This document shows, piece by piece, positions 39,895-51,873 of a DNA stretch of 64,000 nt. The DNA is from Thereva unica. Its lineage: Eukaryota > Arthropoda > Insecta > Diptera > Therevidae. The stretch lies in assembly GCA_949987705.1 (NCBI GenBank), contig OX465284.1, positions 68,495,470-68,559,469 on the forward strand. The letters run 5' to 3'. The position numbers and the translations under genes were made by a program. The notes below the pieces were generated by a model, which was not told where the DNA came from, made no database searches, and worked only from the letters and a program-made list of their open reading frames with translations. The first letter of the stretch is position 1, and each line of letters begins with the position of its first letter.

Positions 39895-40616
39895 TTATTT
39901 GTTTGTATGCGGCAGTGCTAAACTCAGGAATCACCCTTTTTACTACCAGTCCGTCATGTCGTTTGTCACGTCATGGTGCAATGTCTAGCAGCAAGCTTAG
40001 TACGGGGGGAATAGGTTAAGGGTTATGGGGGTTCAAGGGGTGTTGAAGAAGGTGGCGATGAACCCTGCATTTGAACTCTTGGATGTTGTAGGAGCTCGGA
40101 AATACTGACTTCGGAAGATTATTCCACATTCGAGTTGTTCTATTCACAAACGAATTCATATCTTGTTGAGTGCGTGAAAGGGGAGTTGCAAGTGGTGGGA
40201 ATGAGACGAGTGGGCTAATCTGGTGTTGCGGTTATAAGATTGCCGTGGAGGCAGGAGAGCGTTTATTTCGGAGGAACAGTCACTATGATAGTAACGATAA
40301 AATTTTGTCAGTGCTACCACATTCCTACGGTGGCTCAGAGGGTCTATGGTGGAGCAAACGGGGTCGTCCTCAATTAATTTAAGGGCCCTTTTTTGGACCT
40401 TATCTAACCATCCCAAGGTGGTTATCGAAGCGCCGCCCCAAACGAGGGAGTTGTATTCGAGAAGAGGCCGAATGTAGGATTTATAAATAACAGCACGAGC
40501 CGATGGCTGGAGGAGGAGCTTGCACCTCTTAAGAAATCCCAAGCACTGGGATGTTTGTTTGGCGATTTGGAATATGTGGTCATTCCATCGCAAGTCTTTG
40601 GCTAATGTCACGCCTT
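39895..40616 (-). mobile_element. Jockey-like LINE copy 3, 3' part
   Basis: Minus strand. It reads LAKDLRWNDHIFQIAKQTSQ, IYKSYIRPLLEYNSLVWGG and KRALKLIEDD, then the 3' UTR with CCGTCATGTCG. It is 5' truncated at about 40616, meeting copy 4 head to head. Confidence 0.8.
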
Positions 40617-42648
40617 TCGAGCATACAAGAGTTTTCCGAGTGAATCGCTCCGCCTAGAATATATAAAACTTAGAAATTCCTGTAAAGTCACCATCAGGAA
40701 TGTCAAAAATTCATTTGACAGCAAGTTGAGAAGTAAACTCCTTAACGCAACCTCTGGTAGCAAAAACTTCTGGTCCTTGGTAAGCTCCATTAAGAAGAAT
40801 TTCACTTCATCCACAACTCCTTCATTCATCCACGATAAGAAGGTGATAACAGACAGAAAATCCAAGGCCGATTTATTAGCATCTCTGTTTGCTTCCAATT
40901 CTTCTTTACCCCAAACTGATATGCTACCCCCGGTCCTCGAGCACAGCGCTCATTTAATGGACAGGGTTTTCTTCAGGACTCGCGAGGTGTACAGGTGTCT
41001 CAAAAAGCTCGACGCCAATAAATCCACTGGACCCGATAATATGCCCCCCATCGTCTTAAAACAATGCGCCTCACCTTTGGCTAAACCTCTGCGCAAACTT
41101 TTTGCCCTGTCATACTTCTCCGGAGTTTATCCAGATTCTTGGAAAATTGCCCATGTTCAGCCCATACCGAAAAAAGGTGACTCCAGCGATCCCTCCAACT
41201 ACCGCCCAATAGCAATTATGTCTCTCCAAAGCCATGGAGACGATAATCAACAAAAAGCTAATGGGATATCTAGAATCCAACCAACTTATCAACGACAAAC
41301 AATACGGCTTCCGTCAAAAAAGATCCACTGGTGATCTTTTAGTTTGCCTTACAGAGCACCTCCATCAAAGTTTGCATGGATCTGGCGAATCCAGTTTGGT
41401 TGCTTTGGATATCTCCAAGGCTTTTGATAGAGTATAGCACTCAGCCTTGTTAGCTAAACTCAAGCTATTGGAATTGACTCGCTTCTGTGTAAGTGGGTTG
41501 AGTGTTTCCTTTCCGGCCGTTCAATTAAAGTAGTATTGGATGGCGTTAAATCTGAATCTCACCCTATCTCTGCGGGATTCCCCCAGGGGTCAATTTTATC
41601 ACCGGCCCTATTTCTCATTTTTATAAATGACCTACTTTCAGTCCCCTCCAACCCACTTCTCAGCTTCGCTGACGACGGTATTCTACGTTACTCGTACAGC
41701 TTTGATACAAGACAGACTCATGCCAGATCCTATCTTGATGATCGCGAACTAATGTCCAAGTCGATTAATAAGGACATTAAACTGATTCTAAAGTGGGGAG
41801 AGAAGAATCGTGTTGAATTCAACTCCGACAAAACCAAGTACTGTCTTATCTCCAAAAAGAAGTTCAACACCTCTCCACCTTTGAAAGTGGGTGAAGTTCA
41901 ACTAATGGCTGACCCATCCCTACACATCTTAGGCGTGACATTAGCTAAAGACTTGCGATGGAATGACCACATATTCCAAATCGCCAAACAAGCATCCCAG
42001 TGCTTCGGATTTCTTAAGAGGTGCAAGTTCCTCCTCCAGCCATCGGCCCGTGCTGTTATTTATAAATCCTACATTCGGCCCCTTCTCGAATATAACTCCA
42101 TCGTTTGGGGCGGCGCTCCAATAACCACCTTGGGATGGTTAGATAAGGTCCAAAAAAGGGCCCTTAAACTAATTAATGGCGACACCATTTGCTCCACCAT
42201 CAACCCCTTGAGCCACCGCAGGAATGTAGCAGCACTGACCAAATTTTATCGCTACTTTCATAGTGACGGTTCCTCCGAGCTAAACGCTCTCCTGCCTCCA
42301 CGGCAATCCTATACCCGCAACACCAGATTAGCCCACTCGTCTCATTCCCTCCACCTGCAACTACCCTTTTCAGGCACTCAACAAGATATGAATTCGTTTG
42401 TAAATAGAACAACTCGACTGTGGAATAATCTCTCGCAGTCAGTATTTCCGAGCTCCTACAACATCCAAGAGTTCAAACGCAGGGTTCATCGCCACCTTCT
42501 TCAATACCCCCCGTACCTTTATAATCCTTAACCTATTCCCCCACCCTCCCTCCCGTACTAAGCTTACTTCTAGACATTGCACCATGACATGACGGACTGG
42601 TAGTACAAAGGGTGACTCCTGAGCTTAGCACTGCCACATAAAAAAAAA
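40617..42648 (+). mobile_element. Jockey-like LINE copy 4 (longest RT copy)
   Basis: Plus strand, about 2 kb. It contains SKNFWSLVSSIKKNF, DANKSTGPDNMPPIVLK, PIPKKGDSSDPSNYRPIAI, RQKRSTGDLLVCLTEHLHQS, ALDISKAFDRV, GFPQGSILSPALFLIFINDL, FADDGILRYS and the C-terminal RTTRLWNNLSQSVFP. Frameshifts near 41230 and 41500 and a stop after FDRV (41435) break it. The 331-aa ORF at 41536-42531 is the intact C-terminal half. It ends in an A-rich tail at 42638-42648. The endonuclease part is missing. Confidence 0.85.
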
Positions 42649-43735
42649 TGTGTAGGGAGGGGTCGGACATTAGTTCAACTTCACCCACGGTTACGGATGG
42701 AGAAGTGTTGAACTGTTTCTTTGAAATAAGACAGTACTTGGTTTTCGTAGGGTTAAATTCGACACGATTCTTCTTTTCCCCACTCTAGAATGAGTTTAAT
42801 GTCGTTATTAATAGAGTTGGACATTAGTTCGCGATCATCAAGACAGGATCTGGCATGAGTCTGTCTTGTATCGAAGCCGTAGGAGTAACGCAGGGTACCA
42901 TCGTCAGCGAAGCTGAGAAGTGGGTTGGAGGGGATCGAAAGTAGGTCCTTTATAAAAATAAGAAATAGGGCAGGCGATAGAATTGATCCCTGGGGGACCC
43001 CGTAGAGATCGGGTGGGATGCGAATTTGACACCATCCAATACTACCTTGATTGAACGGCCGAAAAGGAAACTCTCGATCCACTTCTGTAGAAGTGAGTCG
43101 ACTCCAATAGCTTTCAGTTTAGCTAACAGGGCTGAGTGCCAAACTCTATCGAAAGCCTTAGAGATATCCAGAGCAACCAGACTAGACTCACCAGATCCAT
43201 GCAAACTTCGGCTGAGGTGTTCTGTAAGACTTTCTGTCGTTTATGAGTTGGTTGGATTCTACATATATATCCCATGGTTTTGGAGAGAATAGAAGTAACT
43301 GCTATAAGGCGGTAGTTGGAAGGAAGGCTGGAGTCACATTTTTTCGGTATGGGTTGAACATGGGCAAGTTTCCAAGGGTCTGGATAGGCTCCGGAGAAGT
43401 ATGAAAGGGCAAATAGTTTGCGCAGAGGTTTAGCCAAAGGTGAGGCGCATTGTTTTAAGACGATAGGGGGTATATTATCGGATCCAGTGGATTTGTTGGC
43501 ATCGAGCTTTTTGAGGCACCTGTACACCTCGCGAGTCCTGAAGAAAACCTTGTCCATTGAATGGACGTTGTGCTCGAAAACAGGGGCTAACATATCGGTT
43601 TCGGGTAAAGAGGAATTTGAAGCGAACAGAGATGCTAATAAATTGGCTTTGGATTTGCTGTCTGTTATCACCTTCTAGTTGTGGATAAAAGAAGGGGTTG
43701 AAGTGAAATTCTTCATGTGAATGTGTAGGCTCCGG
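42649..43735 (-). mobile_element. Jockey-like LINE copy 5
   Basis: Minus strand. The same RT from KANLLASLFASNSSLP (43650) to DIKLILEWGK (42780), with an internal deletion after SKTMGYI and a 3' truncation at the copy 4 tail. FADDGTL is present. Confidence 0.8.
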
Positions 43736-44304
43736 CGGGCAGTGCATCTAGCTCGTATAAGTGCAGATGAGTCTGCTCGGAAAGTTCTCTGCGGTAAGAC
43801 CTATGGGGTCCCAATCTTCGCTGGAAGGATGGCGTAGACCAGGGGCCGTATTTGGTTTCTCGACACGATGGATCGACTCGACAAAAAAAGCTTCTCGACT
43901 GTCTCTAAGTTTCATATTTGGCATCACGACCAAATCGACAGCTAAGCGCAGCCATACAAAACCATCAAATTGGGTGGTATTACTTCAAGGCAGCAAACCA
44001 CGTTTATTTAATTAAAATAGAAATTGTTAAAAGTTTATTGTATGGATAAATTGAGCGTTTTAATAATCGTCAAACGTTTTTATCGACACGTAAAGAGACG
44101 ATATCGTGTCGCCAAATGCCAATTTTTATTTATCGACAGACGACAAAGTCGACTCGAGAAACCAAATACGGCCCCAGGACGCTCAGAGCTTAGGGATGCC
44201 AAACTGGAGGACATCGGCGCAGAACCGGTTGAGAGAACAGTTGCGAGATGCCAGGACCGGATACCGGTTGTAGGGCCGTTTAAGAAGACTGCTAAAGCAA
44301 ATAT
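43736..44304 (+). repeat. Dispersed repeat R1, interrupted by a TIR element
   Basis: GGATGGCGTAGACCAG, then after 44174 GACGCTCAGAGCTTAGGGAT and GATGCCAGGACCGGATACCG. Related sequence occurs in reverse at 50645-50840. It has a weakly coding look in both (RPGRPELTDVKLD type) but I do not recognise it. Probably a piece of a retroelement. Confidence 0.5.
43843..44174. mobile_element. GGGCCGTAT-terminus TIR element, copy 2 (complete)
   Basis: 332 bp. GGGCCGTATTTGGTTTCTCG and CGAGAAACCAAATACGGCCC. CAG lies on both sides (43840-43842, 44175-44177). The related empty site in R1 copy 2 (50.8 kb, reverse) reads GTAGACCAGGACGC with one CAG. This proves the 3-bp duplication and the borders. Confidence 0.92.
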
Positions 44305-44409
44305 GGGTGGTATCAAGTTGTTTCAATCGACCTCTTCATACAAAACTTCGTGTTACAAAATTTTTTGAATGAAGAGGTCGATTGAAACAAAACTTACATG
44401 CTACCACCC
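44305..44409. repeat. Short foldback with GGGTGGTA ends
   Basis: About 105 bp. GTTTCAATCGACCTCTTCAT (44321-44340) pairs with ATGAAGAGGTCGATTGAAAC, and GGGTGGTA pairs with TACCACCC. Nearly the whole unit is stem. Confidence 0.8.
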
Positions 44410-44792
44410 CTGCAATACTGAAAGCACCCAACATCAAATGCTGAAGTCGAGGCTTTGTTACTTATGTTAGGAATTCTTTATAGGCAACAGGAGTATTATG
44501 TATGTGGTTTCGGTTGATGATTAGCTAAAGGCAGTTCAAATCTGAGAACCGGCTATTACTTATTTTATGGTTGCACATACTCTATGGACTCCAACTTAAA
44601 ACTACTCGACTGCATTGCTCCATCCAAGAGTTCAAAACTCAAGCTTCATTCCATCTTCATAAGTTATATACTCGGCATTTTTATATAAATTCTCTACTAG
44701 TAAACACAAAATATTAATATCAACAATAATCACTCATTTTTGTATTTTTACATTACAGGTATTAAAAACAAACAAAATTATCTAAAACTAAT
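44410..44792. other. PBK downstream region
   Basis: No ORF. A short stretch near 44617-44650 (CATCCAAGAGTTCAAAACTC) resembles the C-terminal coding end of the Jockey-like LINE. Confidence 0.4.
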
Positions 44793-45964
44793 CTAGTCAC
44801 AGGATTCGTTAGATTTCTTATCACTATTAGAAATATCGCTGAGGGCATTCAACAAGCCTCTTGCATGCGGTCGATCTTCTGGGCATTCATTTGTGCATGT
44901 GTAAAATATTTCAAGAACTCCCGCGTATTCGTCAGAAAATTCAAATGAAATGGGCAATGGAGGCCGAGTTCCTAAAAATATATTAATGTTGCAATTTCTG
45001 TTTTAACTGTCTCCAGAAATGAGCTCACCTGCCAACATACCAACATTTTCATGGAATAGAAACGAGTCAATAGAACTATCTTGACTAGTATCAGCTTGAA
45101 GTAAACGGGTATCAATAGGACTGTCGTCACTTGCGATACCTTCTGCTCCTAGAGTATGTGGAGGTATTAATGCAATTGTTTCATAGATAACAAGGCCGAA
45201 GCTGAAGATGTCTGCTTTACACGTTACGATTGACCTATCAAGAACTTCTGGTGCCGACCACAAATCCGTACCTTCGTTATAAAATAGAAAAAGTAATCGC
45301 AAAACTAAAAACGTACCGAATACCAACCAGAACAATTAGGATATTTTTGTAGGTCGATTTCTCCATTAGAATCGAAAGGAAGGCTAACACCGAAATCGCA
45401 AAGCTTACAAATTTCGAAATCCTCTTTCACAAGTATGTTAAACGATTTCAAATCACAATGTAGTATGCGAGCTTCTGTATGGAGGTAATCTAAGGCACGT
45501 AGTACATCTATAATCATCTAAAAGTAAAATGTGAGCCTCTGTGTTCACATGATAGTTCAAATTACCTTCATTATATATTTTTGCTCAAGTGGGCCAAAAT
45601 TTTGCTCCATCCTCTCTTCAAGGATTTGTCCCAGAGAAGTATGGCAATATTCCAATATTAAGTTACCTTCATCAAAGGCCCGAAAGCCTACAATGTTTGG
45701 GTGAGACAACTTTCTCAAAATAGCCGCCTCGCTCTCCAGTCTATGTTCGAAGACACTGTTGGTTTTACGGTATTTTGATGAGATTCGCTTCACCACCCAA
45801 GGCGATCTACTTATTCCTCGTGGAGACCTTTCCAGTTTGAATACACTAACTCCTGTGCCGTAACCCAAGCTCTTTATTAGAGGAGATGAAGGAATCTCGA
45901 GTGTGCCAATTCCTTGGACACCCTCCAAGTGTTTGTTTTTGAGCACTTTGCAAGGTGTTTCCAT
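44793..45964 (-). CDS. PBK: PBK/TOPK-like protein kinase
   Basis: Four exons, all GT..AG and in phase: 45964-45566, 45517-45328, 45271-45029, 44971-44793; 336 aa against about 320 in vertebrates. PBK/TOPK is a MAPKK-like Ser/Thr kinase active in mitosis. Visible: [20 protein letters not shown] with the glycine loop (34-41), [18 protein letters not shown] with the ATP lysine K59, [11 protein letters not shown], the catalytic HCDLKSFN (D155; the usual Arg of HRD is Cys, and vertebrate PBK has Gly there), CDFGVSLP (D174), the [10 protein letters not shown] segment, KADIFSFGL, and C-terminal [10 protein letters not shown] and [12 protein letters not shown]. Exon 2 uses the donor GTTGGT, chosen because it is the one that joins in frame to GTDLW. 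Start: first Met, matching the family's N-terminus. Confidence 0.93.
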
Positions 45965-46546
45965 TGCAATGTGAGTTCTACTTAAATTTTAAATGCTTTT
46001 TTCCTTTTAAAACAAACACGTAACAATTAAAAAAGAATTTTACTGAACTTTAATAACGCATTTTTCAAATAATCTTCTTCTTGTTAATTGTCAAAAGAAT
46101 TGTAAACGCACAGACAACAGCAGAAACAGAGATATATCACAAAGTCAAGAACACAGTGGTAAATAGCTAAAGCCCTAGGCACACTTAATACGGATTATGA
46201 CACCATACTTGGGTCTCTGAATCCGGATTAATATCTTTTACCTAGTTGAATACGGACAGTCGATTCAGAAATGCTTTTACCCAATTTCTTTTGTTTTCGA
46301 CTTCCGAGTAGAAAACTTAATATCTAGAAAGAAAGAGTATATGAATACGCATACATCCATGTGTAATAAGTGAGCACTGGTATAGTACCGTTATTCCCCT
46401 GTTTTGTTTGGATGCAATTACCTAGTTTATAGCAGAAAAATTAAATCGATTTAACTCAAAGTTACGTCAAAATTTCGAATTAGCGTATAAACGGGTATTA
46501 AATACATTCTTATAACTTTGGCTTAAGCCGAAGTATTTCAGTTTAA
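45965..46546. other. No recognised feature (PBK upstream)
   Basis: AT-rich, probably including the PBK promoter and 5' UTR. No ORF or repeat recognised. Confidence 0.4.
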
Positions 46547-46927
46547 GCCCGGTATACTAGACTCAAGGAATTTGCTCAAGAAAACTTCTGCATTTATTCC
46601 CTCAAGAAAAAGTGACAGTCAGTAAAAAATTTTGGCATTTGTCTAATTGTCATTGCTGACAGTACAGTTGTTTTGTTAAGGGTTCAACGATTACTTAAAA
46701 CGCAAGGCTTCCTTCAACTTCTACTTTCAATTAAAAAAAAACCCATGAAACGTCAAAATTACTTAAAGAAATAAGTGCCTCGACACATTTTTCTGGTGTG
46801 ATTTCTTGAACCTAGCATACCGGGTGAAGAAATCGCAGCAGAAAATATTTCTGAGCCATTTCTTGAAAATTTTTTTTACATAGATTTAAGATAGGTCAAG
46901 TAATTACTTGAGCCTAGCATACCGGGC
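46547..46927. mobile_element. MITE with GCCCGGTATAC termini
   Basis: 381 bp. GCCCGGTATACTAGACTCAA at the left is answered by TTGAGCCTAGCATACCGGGC at the right. TTTAA lies on both sides (46542-46546, 46928-46932). A related internal end GAACCTAGCATACCGGG occurs at 46808. Confidence 0.85.
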
Positions 46928-47310
46928 TTTAAAGCCCAGTATCCTGTTCGTGCGGAATTCCGCTCTGTAGAGAATCCATATAATTAGTCTGAATTCCGCT
47001 TAGCTGGGAGACTCATGTAGACAATGTAGACCTGACAGTTGGACAATTTGAAAATGTTTAAGCGGCGTTATGACAAGTTGAGAAAATTGCTTGACTATCG
47101 GACAGATACATTATTTGGAAAAAAGAAGATTGAAAGGGAATTTTAGCAAAGATGCATGTTGTATACATACATATATCCTCCCACTTATAAATTTGACTAA
47201 CTAAAACAATATGAATTAAGATAGAGTAAAAAGAATCAAGAAAAGATTTTGCATTTAAAATGTAAAAAACATTACAATTAAATAATTTTTATTTGACGCG
47301 AACATTTGTT

Positions 47311-47751
47311 AAGGCTGATTTACAATATTCCGCGATTGCGGTGCGTCAGCGAGAGACGATACTCGCTATCGCTGGAAACTCGCAGGTAGAATTACAATAA
47401 TGCTGGAAACTCGCAGGTAGAATTACAATAATACGAATCTAGTTCACTATGTCAAATTTTATAGTTTTGACACAATTTGAACTTTTATTTGTATCAAAAA
47501 TCAACTAAACTTAGAAAGACAGTTGACAGAAATAATTATTTAAAATTCAAAAATCTGTCATATGAGACTTGTCATCGCCTCCCGGAGCGTTAAAATTTCA
47601 TTTTTTCCAAATTCTCTCGTCTCGTATTATCGCAAATCGCTTCATTGTACATTGCGGCATTTGAACACACGAAATGGAAAACGTTTTGACAGTGCGTGCG
47701 AGACTCGTCTCGTTGTCGCATCGCACTCTCGCAACATTGTAAATCAGCCTT
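47311..47751. mobile_element. MITE with AAGGCTGATTTACAAT termini
   Basis: 441 bp. AAGGCTGATTTACAAT and ATTGTAAATCAGCCTT. Inner TGCGGTGCGTCAGCGAGAGA-type sequence is weakly inverted. It holds a 32-bp direct duplication (CTGGAAACTCGCAGGTAGAA and on, 47373-47434). The TSD is unclear. Confidence 0.85.
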
Positions 47752-48907
47752 GACTCTTTCAGCGCCTGCAAGTCGCGTTTATATCCAAGCTCCACCTTCA
47801 TCTAACTTCTGGAACCTTTGTCCATTTTTTAGTTCGGTATGTTCTTTCCTTTTCGGCATGTTTTTGAGAAGCTTGAAGTTGTCTTCATTTATCGCTCGTT
47901 CCAATTTTAGCTTTAGGCCCTTTGCCAAAATAGCATTTCCATTTCCCTTCGATATTCCAAAGTATGCCAATATACTAATTCACACATTTCAATGACAGTT
48001 AAAAAATTAAGTAAAAATGTGCGAAGAAACAAACATTTGTTGAAAATTTTTTTAAATTTTATTATGTTAGATTAGATTGTTAGATTTTTATTTTTGTTCT
48101 TAATGATTGAGCAATTTCTGATTACAATATTTTTTTAGTTTTTTTCTGTAAAACTAAATAAAAATGTATTAAAATGTATGTAAAATTTTAATAATTGGTT
48201 TCCGGTTAAGTTTTGTTTTTATATTTTTAGTTTTCTTTCGTGTAATTAATAATTAACTTTTTAAGTTAATTAACTGCATATCTATTTCCAGTTTATATTA
48301 AAATAATCAGACAAGTATATTTGGGTGTAAATCATAGCAAGTTTTTGCTTACATATTTTTCTCGAAACATTTGTTAGGTCCATCTCCATTTAGCTAAGCA
48401 ACCAACTTATTATTTTAAGTTACGTCTCTCTAGCATTTCCTTTTTTCCATAAGTTATTGTTATTACTTGTTTGCTCTTTTAAATATATTTAACGGCTAAC
48501 TTGATTAAAGTAAAGATTGAAATGAGTAAAATAATTTACACATTTCCATAGACGCAAACTGTCGAAAATCAAATTTACTAATTGAAATGAGTTTTCCATA
48601 CAAATTGACATTTGAGTTGCTATTTTGGCCCAGGACCTTAAGGCCCATTCAGAAACCATTGACCACTGTTTAATTGACCTGCCACTGCTGCTGCCGTTTC
48701 TGAATGGGCCTTTAGTACATAAATCGTTAGTTCGGACTGCAATTAGAGTCGTTATTTACAATCGTTGATTCAACGTCTAACAAGTAGATGGCGCATAAAT
48801 CAACACAATATATTGTTATAATTTGGGCGCCATCTATTATAAGTTTGAAGCAACTGTTATTTGTAACGACTTTGTAAAAATTTGAAATAACGATTTATAT
48901 ACTAAGG
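47752..48907. repeat. Composite repeat, copy 1: flank - TIR core - flank
   Basis: Left flank (47760-47925) with CAGCGCCTGCAAGTCGCG, CTAACTTCTGGAACC and TTATCGCTCGTTCCAATT. Core (about 47928-48629) with inverted ends TGCCAAAATAGCA / TTGCTATTTTGGC. Right flank (48635-48907) with TTAGTACATAAATCGTTAGT, which folds on itself (CGATTTATATACTAAGG at the end). The same flanks in the same order occur at 56900-57840, but there the core is inverted. A 71-bp MITE interrupts the right junction. Confidence 0.8.
48641..48711. mobile_element. 71-bp MITE, TTA duplication
   Basis: AGGCCCATTCAGAAAC and GTTTCTGAATGGGCCT. TTA lies on both sides (48638-48640, 48712-48714). The sister repeat at 57.7 kb has the uninterrupted CCTTAGTACATAAATC. 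Extremely short for a transposed unit. Confidence 0.88.
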
Positions 48908-49213
48908 TAGCATGGCACCATCTATTAGCTAGAACGCTAATTAAAGACAAATGTCCCACCGACGTTACTCGAAGTTTTTTACCGAATGTTCGTTAAAAAG
49001 ATATAAAAGAAGGATCTAGAAATTGGGCTTGGATATATTTTTTAAAGTGATCAAAGTGGTTAAGTTTTTTATGTGAAATACTAGAGTCCCAGGAAAGGTC
49101 CTTTATACTGTTGACAATTAATCGTATAGAGTGCAATGTCGAACTGCTATAACCTACTCGCGATACGAGTCCACCTACTCCCAACCAGTCCTATCGCGAC
49201 TTTTACATCGGGG

Positions 49214-49447
49214 CATCAAGAAATAACTCGCTGGAGTGTTTACCTCCTGAAACGAGTTCAATCTCATCAACCAAACGATGACATGCTTTTTGGAGGAGCG
49301 AGGAAGGTCTAAGAAAGGGTATGACAGGAGGAATCAGGAATGTAAAGAGGGAAGAAGGAAAGTTATGCAGGTTGGAAAGTTGATTCGTATCCGGGACAGT
49401 AGCCAGACGCCTTACTCCCTAAGCCACTGAGCTACTGAGCTACTCTA
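49214..49447 (-). mobile_element. tRNA-derived SINE, copy 3 (decayed, reverse)
   Basis: Reverse-strand relative of the SINE: AACTCGCTGGAGTG, CCTGAAACGAGTTCAATCTC, GACAGGAGGAATCAGGAATG and a corrupted box B region (GATTCGTATCCGGG). Parts of the body are missing. Confidence 0.7.
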
Positions 49448-49448
49448 A

Positions 49449-49825
49449 GGGTGAGTTGCACTAACTAACTTTAACCGTATCAAAAGCTTGATATCTGGTT
49501 AGACAAAACGAGAGTTGCACCATTTAACAATTGTTAACATGACGTAACATTTTAAGGTTAACTTTAACCAAGCAAATTCGGCTGGTTAGTGTTATTGTTA
49601 ACTTATGACAGTTGTCATAGACCCATACAGGGGTGCCATTTTCAATAAACTCACAAACTGTGAAACTTATAAATGTACATTCAAATCAAAGTAGCCGTTA
49701 ACGATAACTTTAACAAACGATTGGGTGGTGCAACTCATTTTTACAAACTGGAACTTTAACAACTTTGTTATTGTTAAAGTTAATTTTAACAATAACTTTA
49801 ATCAATGATTTGGTGCAACTTACCC
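49449..49825. mobile_element. MITE with GGGTGAGTTGCAC termini
   Basis: About 377 bp. GGGTGAGTTGCACTAA at the left and TTGGTGCAACTTACCC at the right. Inner GTTGCACC / GGTGCAAC and many TTAAAGTTA / TAACTTTAA pieces pair. Likely non-autonomous. The TSD is unclear. Confidence 0.75.
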
Positions 49826-50006
49826 CAAGAATTATGTTTTAGCATTGAATTGCGTTCGGTTTCTAATAAATAAGTTTAAGTATGTGTTGCATGTGTTGCA
49901 AGTGCTTTAAATATCATCGTTCTAATATTACAAATATTTATTTTATAGTTAAGAAAAACTAGTACATACATATATACATTTGCAATAATTTTCTAAAATA
50001 GGGGTT

Positions 50007-51452
50007 TTACGTTAAGAAGGATATAGTCTCCAAAAGTGGACGTTTACAATCTCTAAATTTGTCCTCACAACAACCTCCTTGTCTGCCAAATATTTCGGCT
50101 AAGACATATTCGTTGTGTTTTGCATCAGCCAAGTTTAAAGATGTTGATGGCCTAAATTGCAGTACCCGTATGTGAAATGAAAAGTATTTGTAATTATTTA
50201 ACTTACTTTAAAAATATGTCTATGATATGTGCCAATAGACTTAAGCCTTTTCCAAAGGGCACCTTCGCAGCTTCGCAGATTGCTTGCAATAGACATTGTG
50301 GACCATTAAGGCCCGTACTGAAAAAATAATTGTTGAAATAAAGTAAAACGTTGAAAAGTTATATGGTAAAAACTTTAAACATATTAGAGTAATGTTTCCA
50401 TTTTTCACTGTTTTTAATCACTTTTCTATAATCATGAATTCAGTAAATTGGTCCTAAATGTCTACGATAGACGAGGACGTATGCATCCAAACATAAAAGA
50501 TTTCCTGAAAGTTGATTTGAAAATTTAGTGGAAGCAAGCTTTACAGCTGAGCAAAGAGCTCCATTTATTAAGGGGGCATCCTAGAACGGCAAACCCGATA
50601 TCGTCATTGTTTATTGTGAAGCCAGGATAGGGTCCAAAACACCTCAATTCGGAACTTCCTTTTTCTTTTTCTTTGAACGCTCTACAACCGGGATCCGGCC
50701 CTGGACTCTCGCAAATGTTCTCTCCACCGGTTCCGATTCTAAGCCGACGTTATCCAGTTTGACATCCGTAAGCTCTGGGCGTCCTGGTCTACACCATCTT
50801 CCAGCGGAGGTTCGGTCTCTCTTGTTGTCGCGCCCCATGTTAGGAATTCCTTTACCATAGAGAAAGGGGACCTTTACTCGCACTAGAAACTAAGTGGCTT
50901 AATATATAGGTATGTCATTCGAAGTTTGTTATAATATGGCACGCACTTATTGCAGGGGAACAATGTGATTGAGAAGCACAGATTAAAATGAAATATTATC
51001 TTACCTTTCTATAGCATTTTCCACAGCTTTGTAAACAGCCCAACGTGTTAAATCAGTTAAAAGTACGTCGTCCCTCTGCTCTTCTCGTAATTTTCCACTT
51101 GCGACAGTTTCAACCGGTACACTATAAACTTCCTCTGCACTCCTTCTCGCCCGATACTCCGGAAATATAATGGGAGTTCGAAAAATGGTAGCATTAATTG
51201 GTAAATAGTATTGTGCTTTAAAAACATAACCCATAGTAAGAGATTGTAGTTCCAGCTCAGCTGGTATACCAATACCAGCAATAAACTATAATTAAAAGAT
51301 ATTAGCAAATTTGTCAAAAGGAACTGTTTTTAAATCACCTGGTGCCTGGTCGGAGTGGCTTGAGGAAATATTAAGAAACGTTTAGTTCTTAACATTCCGC
51401 TGGCGTCAGAAAATGCAACAAAAATAATTAAACAAAGAAATAATATCCTCAT
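50007..51452 (-). CDS. DM4/12-domain secreted protein 1
   Basis: Four exons, in phase: 51452-51339, 51285-51005, 50317-50207, 50151-50007; 216 aa. An arthropod-type DM4/12 family member; the function of this family is unknown to me. Visible: a signal peptide (MRILFLCLIIFVAFSDASG), a short KRFLIFPQATPTRHQ stretch, FIAGIGIPAELELQSLTMGY, then the cysteine-bearing C-terminal domain with GLNGPQCLLQAICEAA, HNEYVLAEIFGRQGGCC and FRDCKRPLLE. The start was chosen at the Met right before the hydrophobic signal. Introns 1 and 3 are about 55 bp. Intron 2 (687 bp) carries the R1 repeat. A minus-strand AATAAA lies at 49937-49942. The same exon layout as the gene at 58.8-63.6 kb, so a tandem duplicate. Confidence 0.88.
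50645..50840 (-). repeat. Dispersed repeat R1, copy 2
   Basis: Within intron 2 of the DM4/12-1 gene. On the minus strand it matches 43820-43842 and 44178-44280 (GTAGACCAGGACGC, CAGAGCTTACGGATG, CCGGATCCCGGTTGTAG). It is uninterrupted and therefore gives the empty site of the 43843-44174 element. Confidence 0.7.
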
Positions 51453-51873
51453 AATGGCATAAATGACTGAATGGAAGAATCTATTGTCGTGGCTTTTATT
51501 CAGTTGGTTCAGCACAAAAACTAATTAGCGTTGTGTTATTGTATCACGATTTGTTCTACCGTGTATGAAGGTGTCAATAATTTAATTTGCTCAGTAGAGC
51601 CTGGGGTCTAGCAGGGTTGGACACATAATTGTCTATAATATGGTTATTTTAAAAATAGAAAACGAATCGAAGTCAAACTCTACAGTACACAACCAGAAGT
51701 GTTTTAATGCAAAATATCTATTTCGAAAAAAATCGTCCTCAAAGATTTTTGACGTGAATACGTCTATAAATTTGCTTCCATGACAAAACCGGATTAATTA
51801 CGAAATTATGGCATACAGTCTTGAGTTGCAGCTTAAAAACTATTGTTTTTATCGAAAAAAGAAATATACCATG
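51453..51873. other. DM4/12-1 upstream region
   Basis: Short 5' region likely containing a promoter. No element recognised. Confidence 0.4.
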
